Below are positions 1-8,900 of a DNA stretch of 23,716 nt, piece after piece; within the stretch, counting starts at the first letter, position 1; each line of letters opens with the position of its first letter. Origin of the DNA: Irineochytrium annulatum (Eukaryota > Chytridiomycota > Chytridiomycetes > Chytridiales > Chytridiaceae); the NCBI GenBank assembly GCA_027600665.1, contig JADGJL010000363.1, positions 1-23,716 of the forward strand, written 5' to 3'. The notes under the pieces were generated by a model, which saw only the letters and a list, made by a program, of their open reading frames with translations, was not told the origin of the DNA and searched no databases. Made by a program: the position numbers and the translations under genes.

Positions 1-815
1 CCTCTCCCCTCTCCTTTCCCGTCAACCTGCAACGCCAGAACACCGGCGTGCTTGGGGCCGTGCACGGCGTGACTTGTGGCTCGATAGTTGGAAAAAATGA
101 TGCCTCGGGGACTTCCGCCTTGCGGTGGAAGCTCTCGACCGTCCTTTTTTTCAACTATCGATCCAAGAGAGCCCGCCGTCGTCGGTTTCCTCGCTTTGTG
201 CGCTTCGTAGCTCCTTTGGCCAACCCCTTTGTATCTGGCTTCTGTCGGGATCGCTTTCTTCCTGTTTTACTCTGCCTGTGCTTGCCGGGTCACTCACCTC
301 CTCTCTCTGTTCCCGGGGCACGCCGGAGTATTTCTCGCAATGCTGGGTAGGCCCTAAATAAACGATAAGCGACCTGCTCTTTCCCGTTAAACATGTCTCC
401 ACTTGGTGCTAAAGATGTCGCTTCAATACAGGCAATAACTGCTCAAAGAACCCAAGGCAGGTGTTCGCTGATGTCCCGCTACCGCCGACTCCCGCCGCAT
501 CAAGTTTGGGACTAGGCGATTGATGCTATAAACTCAAAACGGCGGGCGCTGATGGGCAGATCCACAGGATGCTTCAACAAAGCAAAGGCAAGCTTACAGC
601 TCTTTCTTTTCTTACGGTCGTGTCGTGTGATTGCAATTTTATTATTACAAGTTGGTCAACTTTAACTTTCATTCCTTGTCTTGTACTATATGTTGTATTT
701 AGACCGCCTGCACTGTTTGAAGGCGCAACCAACGTTACTTAATATACTGATTATGCTCGCTATCTACGCTCCCATATCCTCATCCTATTGGTTGCTGAGC
801 TGCTATTCTCTTTAG
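1..815. other. Intergenic or unassigned, left edge
   Basis: No convincing gene was found. Short open frames near the left edge (about 48-400, both strands) have no recognisable domain and mixed codon use. The stretch 600-800 is AT-richer, and a pyrimidine-rich tract ending in TTTAG at 811-815 looks like a 3' splice site for the tentative exon that follows. Confidence 0.5.
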
Positions 816-1228
816 GCGAATCGACGTGGCAAGGATCACGACAGCTTCAGGCATGGCAGCCAATTTTGCATCGGCGGATACGTTCGCTCAATTTCGTTTT
901 CTGAGAACACCATCATTGACGAAAGCGTTGATAAGATGGACTGCATGTTGACAACTGGCCAGGTAAATGTTTAACTGCGGGACTTCCTTCGACGGTATTC
1001 CGATGCAACAAGAGTGCGATGTGCTTATTTGGTTTCGTCGTTGTATTTTTATGCTTACAGGATATGAAAATGCTTAGGACTACAGGCGCAGGTTGCAATT
1101 TGCTCCCTTGCGCGCGCGGTGGGGTGATAGCTCCGTTGGCCCTCATGCGGGTGGCGGACGAGAACGGCCGACGACCCAAAGAGCTCGGGACGCTCCTTCG
1201 AGCCGGTATGCTGGGGGAGCGGCGCTAA
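816..1228 (+). CDS. Possible two-exon gene fragment, unknown function
   Basis: Tentative. An open frame from 816 to 962 ends at CAG with a good donor (GTAAAT, 963). It joins in phase 0, over a 98-nt intron ending TTTTTATGCTTACAG, to 1061-1228, which ends in TAA. The joined frame gives about 104 residues with no internal stop and a plausible C-terminus (NGRRPKELGTLLRAGM). The 5' exon with a start codon was not found. The first in-frame ATG is at 936, which alone would give about 64 residues. No domain is recognised. It could be a chance open frame, a decayed gene or the 3' end of a real one. Confidence 0.25.
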
Positions 1229-3186
1229 TAATTAGGTGACGCTTGCCTTCCGGAACCTACTGGTCAACGGAATGACTCGCGGGGAACGGCGCCGTCCTCT
1301 GTATATCTTCTCGATTGCTTGGCTTGGCTTCAGCTTCCGTTGAATCCTTCTGAGAAACATCCAGCGACACTTAAAGGGCTTTTGTGGAAGGTTCGTGGAT
1401 TGGAGCCGGGATGAGCGACGGGACTTCATATTTCGAATGGATTAACCACCCGACCTACAGAATGTCGATTACGACTTTCAAGACCAGCCATAGCCCGCCT
1501 TTCTCTCCTTTGTTTATTTTCGCTTCCCCTTCCTCCATGCTCCCTGCAAGATTTCACCGACCGTCGAGGTCGAAGGTAATGATTGTGAGCGGGGTCGGTT
1601 GGCCTGAGAGCTGTTCCTTCGTTGTTAGGTATTTGGCCACCGTTGGCGTGGGTACGAAGTTCTACGCGTACCGTTGGATAACCATTTGCTTACCCAATTT
1701 ACGGTTCAAGGGCGATCGGTTGGAAACGCTGGACACCGTTAACGGCTCGCAACGTGAGCGCACCGAAGTTGCGGACGCGTCTAACGACTCGCGGTCAGGA
1801 GCAACGGAGTTGGGATTAATATTACTGCATCGGGACGCGCGGTGAGGACGACGCATACGGACGATGCGGTTATCGTTCAAGTGTCAGCTGTATCGCTCCA
1901 CGCTTTCTTAGGCGCCAAGCAGTTTCATTCCGGTCATAAACGAACTAATGTTGGCTGCATCGCAATGGCAGGTGGGAAACGCACGTGTGCAGCGAACTTG
2001 GTTGTGAGGATTTACCAAACTAACTTCAATATTACGCAAAGCGTGTGACTCCCGGTACGCTGGCAGCATCCCAAGCGGCTGTGTGGTTGCGACGAGGGAG
2101 CTCAAGTACAACAAGAATCGGTGCTCGAACGAAAGGACACAACCTCCCTTTGCTTCCTGCGTGATCAGAGGGACCACTCATGGAACGAGCACTCCTACTA
2201 ATTAAGGAACATAACATGGATGGGGGCCAAGAGCCAGCCAGTGAACGAGAGCGCCAGCCCTTCCTCTTGAGTAGGGAAGTCTGTTCATTAGTTTTTTACT
2301 TTGATAAATAGACCGCTGCCGACTGAACATCGGAGACAACGAAGTGCTAATTGTAGTATGTACTCATCTACTGGTCTTAACTGCGGTAGAGAAAAATGAA
2401 CCATTTATCGTGACTTGAAAGAAGGGATACAGAGTCGAATCCTTCGAAATTGAAGCAATGAGAGAAATGGCTGCCGCGAAAAGCATCTCCCGCGACGAGA
2501 AGGAGAAGTAGAAGGAGACCGACGACGACGACGGAAGCCGCGATCACGCCGACGGGCAGGGACGCCGATGGTGCTGAGTTGAGTTTCCCCCCCTCGTGAC
2601 GCCAGCAAAGGTGGAGCCCGGCGCCCCGCCAATGTTGGTCTGCGCCATAATGAATGCAATTGTCCCACAGCGAGGTCTGGGATGACGGCCTGAGCAGAGA
2701 GTCACAGAAATCAGGGCCGTCGCTAGCGCCTTTGCATTCGACAGGGTTCATCATCGCCATCTAGAGCCGGTGGGACAAGTAGTAGTTCCTGCTACTCCAA
2801 GCCGCGCGACTGTTCACTGATAACAAAATATGTGGAGAAGAAGGTTGACAGTCGAGCTGCGCGTGCTCACAAAGGAAGAGCTCCACAACGCGTATGGCGG
2901 CTGATGACCAGCGGAAGCTTGCGACGGAACGGCCCAGTCTGACAGTGCAGGTGGTCGCCGCAGAGGACGGCCTTTGAGACGGCATGGGTGGTGTTGAAGT
3001 GGCATCTTATTCAACACAAGCAAATACCTCAGGAAGTCTCAGATAGAAGATAGAGGCACCTTTTGAAGGTGTATTTGAGGGTGCGAAGTACACTTTGCTG
3101 CAAAGAGGGATAAGAAACGCCATGAACGCGAATAATACATGAGGGACTACGTCGTCAACTTAACGGACTAAGAAACATGGAAGTGA
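1229..3186. other. Gene-poor region with no supported gene
   Basis: About 2 kb holding only short overlapping ORFs on both strands. The longest (1384-1845 plus, 153 codons) shows no domain, no splice logic connecting it to other frames, and mixed codon use. A single-helix ORF at 2377-2760 is listed separately. No tRNA, rRNA or clear mobile element was seen. The stretch 3000-3186 presumably holds the 3' UTR and terminator of the potassium channel gene, which is on the minus strand and ends at 3187. Confidence 0.45.
2377..2760 (-). CDS. Possible single-pass membrane protein ORF, unknown
   Basis: Weak candidate. An ATG-started frame of 127 codons has a polar, Cys-containing N-terminal part and then a hydrophobic run of Val/Leu (core GVIAASVVVVGLLLLLLLV). 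This resembles the juxtamembrane and transmembrane segment of fungal single-pass surface proteins, where Ser/Pro/Gly-rich sequence precedes the helix. There is no signal peptide in the same frame, and the tail lacks the usual basic stop-transfer cluster. If real, it is probably one exon of a larger spliced gene or a decayed one. The Leu/Val run could also arise from a simple CTT/GTC-rich tract. Confidence 0.2.
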   Translation of the reverse strand: MAMMNPVECKGASDGPDFCDSLLRPSSQTSLWDNCIHYGADQHWRGAGLHLCWRHEGGKLNSAPSASLPVGVIAASVVVVGLLLLLLLVAGDAFRGSHFSHCFNFEGFDSVSLLSSHDKWFIFLYRS

Positions 3187-5312
3187 CTACACAGGCGTGC
3201 GGGAGACTCCGCGCGGTGGAGCGGCCATATTCGACGACTGTGCCTGGTTCTGCTGCATCTGCTGTCTCTGCGGAGCCTGCTGGGTCATCCGTAGCCTGTC
3301 GTTAAACACGTTCGCGCTCTGCATGGCCACGGATGGATTGGTGAATCTGAAGTCAACGGGAGCAGAGCTCGCTATCCTGTCGTCCCTCTCGTACTCCTCC
3401 CTGTCCATCCTCGCCCTCTCCTCGTCGCTCACGAGCATCATCGTCGAGCCCTTGATGTCCGCGCCGCTAAGCATGGCGCGCCTCCTCGCCTCCTTCGCGT
3501 CGCGGATTTCCGTGGCGCGCGTGGCGGCGTCACCGAACTTGGAACCGACCTGCTCGCCGACGAGCGTGAGGAGGTATGCGAGGATAGCGATCGAGACGAA
3601 GACGAAGGCGTTCCAGAACTCCCATGTCAAGGGCTCGATGGGCGTGACGTCCCCGTAGCCGATCTAGTTGGACAAATGAAAACATTAAAGAAAGGAAGCC
3701 TCACGCATAACTTTCTTAGCATACCGTAGCCATAGTCACGAACGAGAAGTAGAGAGATTGCCCATATGTCCAATTGGCTTTTTGCTCGCAGTAGCAGAAA
3801 ATCGCTGAGCCCAGGAGCCACCTTTGTACCATTGTGTTAACAAAATGGCAAAGGAGGGAATATATTGTGTCTCACCAGCCAAGAATCAGCACGACGACAC
3901 TCCGAAGCTTGCCTCTCTCGGACATCCTCTGCAACTCCTCGTCGATCTCGCGATCACGATCGAAGACATCGATATCGTCGTCCTCTTCATCCTCATCCAC
4001 ATCTTGCCCCATATCTCTCCGCACCTTCCTCGCCTCGGCACGCCTCGCGGCCTCCAACCGCTCCCTTTCGTGCCGTCTGTCAATGCGGGCTCCGACCTTG
4101 TGGAGCAGACCGACGGGGTTATTGGACGGCGAGAGGAAAAGAACAAGCTTCGTAAAGAAGTCCTGAGCAACGAGACGTTGGATTTCCTCGGGGGACTTGT
4201 TCTTGAGGAGGTTGTGGCGCTTCATGCGGCGCTTGAACTGCTCCTCCGCCTTTTCAACCATCGAGTCCTGAATGGCCGAAAGGAGGAAGCCGACGACGCC
4301 GACGCCTAGCAGGAAGTAGAAAATGACGAACCAGCGCCCGCCGAGAGTTTTGGGCGCGATGTTGCCGTAACCTGTGAAAGGAAAAATGTACACGGAAATT
4401 AGAATGCGATTAGTAGGATCCCGGACGCACCGATCGTCGTAAGGGTCTGAATTGCGAAGCTGAACGACTGGCTGAACTGCCAGTTTTCTATATACCGGAG
4501 CGCGATACCGCCGATGGCGACGACCCATGACACATAGATGAAGCCCATAATCAACTTTCTCCTCGACTGTCCCAAATGCCTGTTGTCTAGCCGGTTCTGG
4601 ATCGCGTCGACCACGAAGAGAACAAACACGATAAAGCTGCAGATGTTGCCCAGGTGCGCGGCCAGGTGTCCCTGCGAGCTCACGATCGGCAAGTCCCCGT
4701 ACTTCCCAAAGGGGTGCATGGCAATGGTTACAGAGATAATCGCGGGCGTGGCCAGCGTGGCGACGATGTTGTACACGGCTGCGTATCGGACCATGCGCTC
4801 GAGGAGACGGAGGAGAATGCCTATTTGGACTAGGACCGAGAGGAATAGGGCGATGGAGAGGAGGATCATTTCGCGAGGAGTTGTGTACTCGACCTCCACC
4901 GCGCCGGGCGTCGTGATGTTGAGGGAGGCGAAGTTCGCCTTCTGTTCAGCCGTGAGAGCCTCTAGTAATTGGTATAGTTATGAACAGTCAATGATGCACT
5001 TTATATACCTGTGTCCACAACGTACCACGCGCGGATGGAGAGGGCGCGGACGATGGCGTAGGTGACATAGACGTGCTGGAGGATTATGACTGATTAGTCG
5101 CTCGTCTGGCAAGTTTCTCCTTCCACATGGAGTCCCACCGCCGTAACACCCTTCCGCGTCGTCCGAAGCAGCCCAATCGTACATACCAAGATAGACCCGA
5201 TCAAGAACGCCTTTCCCCTGTAACCTAATCCCGGCGCCCTCTCCGGAAACAACGTGGTCTTCCATGAGATGGGCGGGCCCTGGACTGGTGGCTGCTGTTG
5301 TGCCTGCACCAT
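3187..5312 (-). CDS. TOK1: TOK-type two-pore outward-rectifier K+ channel
   Basis: Six exons (minus): 5187-5312, 5009-5075, 4431-4961, 3876-4371, 3725-3821, 3187-3663. They sum to 1794 nt, or 597 aa. Introns are 111, 47, 59, 54 and 61 nt, all GT-AG, and the 59-nt one carries TACTAAT. Hydrophobicity gives eight helices: about 34-55, 94-114, 124-146, 165-185, 201-220, 254-275, 395-416 and 451-475. Two pore loops each hold a K+ selectivity filter: TIGYGN (240-245) after helix 5 and TIGYGD (439-444) after helix 7. An 8-helix/2-pore layout is diagnostic of fungal TOK channels, which release K+ across the plasma membrane on depolarisation. Both filters are split by introns. An acidic cytosolic stretch (DVDEDEEDDDIDVFD) lies between helices 6 and 7, and the tail is Gln-rich. 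The start is the ATG at 5310-5312, with purine at -3 and G at +4; an in-frame TGA lies two codons upstream. It is shorter than yeast TOK1 (about 690 aa), but no core element is missing. Confidence 0.93.
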
Positions 5313-5315
5313 TTC

Positions 5316-5363
5316 TCAACTGCGATGGATTAGGTCGGTAGGAGTGGTCGCCTTGCCGGCCAT
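5316..5363 (-). promoter_or_regulatory. Short upstream ORF in TOK gene 5' leader
   Basis: On the minus strand an ATG (5361-5363) opens a 15-codon frame (MAGKATTPTDLIHRS) that ends at TGA 5316-5318. The TGA is separated from the channel start codon by a single GAA codon and is in the same frame. If the leader is transcribed, this uORF would end 3 nt before the main ATG, a geometry that can limit or time translation by reinitiation. Whether the mRNA includes it is not known. Confidence 0.35.
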
Positions 5364-5649
5364 TGGGGTTAGGGAATTGAACGCCTTTTGTTGTTGTCTC
5401 GGTGGATTGACAAGTAAAAAAATCGATGAAACTCGTTTCCTCTTCTCGTGTCGCGTCGGATGGGCTGGGCTCATGCAATGCCCCGGAGGGTAGGAGGGCG
5501 GCTTCGGCTGGGGTTACCCGACGGGGTCGACGACATTGCGAAGGCTGCCATCCCGCAGCCGTCTCAACCCGCGCCACGCGTAACGTACCCAGACACCGCA
5601 GACGGTCGGGCCGTCGAAGATGCTGCGACTCATTTGGCTCTTCATCCCC

Positions 5650-5755
5650 TTAGTAAAATCGCTCAAATAACTATCATTCATGCTAGGTTCTGTCGTCGAT
5701 TTTTAGTAAAAACGCTCAAATAACTATCATTCATGCTAGGTTCTGTCGTCGATTT
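5650..5755. repeat. 53-bp tandem duplication, two copies
   Basis: Copy 1 is 5650-5702 and copy 2 is 5703-5755, head to tail, each exactly 53 bp with one mismatch (T versus A at unit position 10). Each unit contains the core CAAATAACTATCATTCATGC. Near-identity suggests a recent duplication. It sits roughly 340-440 bp upstream of the K+ channel start and about 200-300 bp downstream of the RalGAP stop. Confidence 0.97.
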
Positions 5756-5956
5756 ACGTAGGTTTACCTTGCCCGTTGTGCCTCTATTAACTAACGGTCA
5801 TGAATCATCACGACGTCAGCATTACATGGGCTGGAATGTATAAATAGAACGAAAGACGACGGAAATGACTTCAGAATAGCAAGGAATACATTATGCCCTA
5901 TGCTCAATCTATGTGGTATTTACTGTACAGTAACTAGCAGCGCCTTCCTATCTCCC

Positions 5957-8900
5957 TTAAGATGCCGATACAGATCCGAGTACGTGTATGGACGGATTAG
6001 CAGGCGGGTTGCTGTTCGTCCCTTCATCGGGCGTGAATAGCGTCTCGGTGAACTTCTCGTAAGTCCACTTAGTCGCCTTATGACGTGACGTCACAAGCCT
6101 AATGTCCGCCGCACGTTGTGAGAACGCATGATGGGGTGCCGATGCATGGTGCTGACCAATATGCAAGGCGGAGCGGTAGGCGTTGATCGACGTTGCACGC
6201 ACAAGCGGGCCGAGAGCACGTTTGGAGACAACTGACCGGTTCAGTAGAGGGCCAAAGGATGGTACCTAAGAAATTTAAGTCAACCGTCTCTTGCAAGATG
6301 CTTCACTTTTTGATCCTTAGTGATTTCGACCGAGAAGAGACCGTTCGACATGGGCGTAATCGCAATCACGGCGTTGCCGAAGTCCCCTCCAATGGTGTTC
6401 TTCCTATATTCGCGATAATGTTCATTCCAAACAATATGGACGTGGTCGTTGCCGATATGCCGTTTCTAGTGCAAGCGTTTAATTACAATGGAAATAGTGT
6501 GGACGCTTTCGAACCTTCTTTAGCTGCTTCGGGTCGGCTGGGTCGGTCGGCATTTTGGTTACGTCATGATACAGTATTTCAATCGTTGAGTTACAGTAGT
6601 ACACCGCTTTGTTGCCGGTTGCTTGGCTCCGTTCGAGGCCGCCTAAATAACCCTCATGGCTCGTTATGTCAACCTTATAAACATATTAGATCTCGTAGGA
6701 GAGAAAATGATTACCTCCCACCCTAGGCTAGATACGAACTCGTCGTACATTGAACTGCCGCACTCGTTCTTGAACAAAACCGCCTCGTCCTCCTGTCCCG
6801 GCCCGACATACATCACAGCAACCTTCATGACCTCCCTTCCATGTTTCCGATCGAGGCCCTTTACATCCCGGTAAAGCGCGGGCGTCTTCGTAAGCAGGTG
6901 AAAGTAGTCCTCTTTAAGACCGTCAAACTGCACGTGACCGAAGTGGCTTAAAAATTGCCGGGACCTCCCGAAGGCGTTAATGCGCTCGCTGCTCCTCGGC
7001 GCCGCCTCGGGCTTGTAAGAGCGCCAGCAGTCGACCGCCGCTTCAGCATCGCTCCGCCGCGGTACCTCGCCAATCGAGTTTCGAATCTGATTTGCCTCTC
7101 GCAAGGCGGATTGATGGCTAGCTATCGCCTTCAAAGAAGGCAAGAATGCTGCATGATACGGCTCCTCCTGCTCCAAATGGATCTGAACAGCAGCCGATAC
7201 AGCATCGACGGCGGGTACACTGGTTGGGAGAGGGTCGGATGGTGTGTTAAGAGAAACTTTCGGCTGAAGTAGGCAGTCGGGATGGTTGCCTTCAATGCTA
7301 TGAACGTCAGCTACTTTGAGCAGGCAGCTTAAACTCAACTATTTAAGAACTTCCGCGAGCATATCTGTCGACTCGCAGTCACTATTTGCGGAGTAGACTG
7401 GGAGTTCCGACTCGAGTCTGGAGTACTTGCTTTCGTATCTGCGACGTCACTCAGCATCCTCCCGCAACGAAAATATTGTGGTGCTTACGGCGGCGGGCAT
7501 GAGGGACACTCATCCACGTCAACATTGGGTTGTAGACTCGGTACCATACCAAGGTAGTTCGCGGGTTCAACGGCAAAGCTTGCCGACGGTTGTTTGTCCG
7601 TTTGATGCACAAAGTCGGGCGGGAACTGCTCCCAACGCTGAATCCGCGACCGCATCGTCTTAAGACTCTCATAGAATAAATAATTGTCCCACACGAACTT
7701 GCCGGTCATATCGCGGACCACAATGCGACTCCGGGTATCTGCGCGGTAGGAAGTTAAACGAGAAAAAGAAAGGGTAGAGATCCCGAACCTAAAGGGGTAA
7801 CTCCCGGGATCTCAATGATTGATATCAAGGTGGTGTCATTAAACGAAAAGTAGAGGGACTTGTCCTCTGCTCTCCCGTCCTCGGCGAACGCCGACTCTAA
7901 AATCTGCGAGCTGATTACGGCAGGCCCAAATGGAGACGCAAAGTTGTTGAAGTGATGTAGTATGTGATTCAAGACGTTCTCGGCAGCTTCCTTTATCACA
8001 AGGTCCTCGCTCTCCTCCTCATCAGTATTTGACTCTGGAAACGCCTGCGAATCAGTCTTCATGAACGCGGTAAAGCCGCTCGTGGACCTTAACCCCTTTA
8101 AGTTTAAAGGCGGCGTGTTCGGCCCTGCATTATCCGTAAACCCTCTAAAGCCCCGCAGCCTATACGGAGCGTGGGACGGCGTTGGCGCCCCATTACCCGT
8201 AAAGGAATTTGGTCCACTGCCACTTCCAGCCTGCGCTGCCGCACCGACGGCTGAACTGCTTACTTCACCTTCGCCAGCAGCAACGTCCAACGCGTTCTCA
8301 ATGACTTCGAACACCATGAGTGACAGCTTCCCCTTGAAAAGATTTGGCGGGACGACCATAACCCATTCGAGGAGGCAATACAGCTGACGGGAAACAATTT
8401 GACCCCTAATCTCCTTTGTAGTCATCCCGTTCTGAAAGAGAAGGTGTTCGGTCAAAGCTCCAACGAACTTCGCGATGATTCCTGTCAGGACGGTGTTGTC
8501 GAGATAGTGAAGAACAGCTTTGCTTTGAGCAAAAAGGCAAAGCCCGTCGACTGTCGCGTTTATCACTTTAATATTTGATAATGTCAGATGATCTAGGAGT
8601 ACGTTGATGGTGTCGTCCACAATAGTTTTCATGGGTCTTCAAAACACAGATTAGAATGCTTGCAGTCCACACTTTTATCCGCGCCACTTGCCTGTCACTC
8701 GAAATCATCTCGTCGAACGCAAGGGCGGTTGTCGCCCAAATGAGCATAGCGTGCGTTTCCGGATTCCGGTCCTGCCGCACGAGATCCCTCTCCTTTTCTA
8801 CCAACATGATCAACAACTCCTTCAATTGGATCTTAAGCTCCATAAAAGGCAGATGCCCATCTCCAGAGACGAAGTTCGCAATGTCCAACCCGGGGAAGGT

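Larger units (their letters stand above)
5313..5956. other. Intergenic: TOK promoter side / RalGAP 3' side
   Basis: This lies between the RalGAP alpha stop (5957, minus) and the K+ channel start (5312, minus), so it should hold the RalGAP terminator and the channel promoter. It contains the 53-bp tandem duplication listed separately. A TATAAATAG string lies at 5839-5847 but is oriented plus, opposite to both flanking genes. The large minus-strand open frame through 4978-5577 has no ATG start and is not called. Confidence 0.6.

Noticed and set aside
1384..1845. 153-codon plus-strand ORF
   Set aside because: No domain, amino-acid pattern or codon bias like the confirmed genes, and no splice partners found. 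Probably chance.
1..3180. Transposon or tRNA content in the gene-poor left arm
   Set aside because: I looked for transposase or reverse-transcriptase motifs, terminal repeats and tRNA arms and saw none. Distant decay cannot be excluded without a search.
4978..5577. 199-codon minus frame through the TOK 5' region as an N-terminal extension
   Set aside because: It starts at a GTG, not ATG. It is out of frame with the first channel helix, and its tail reads intron sequence.
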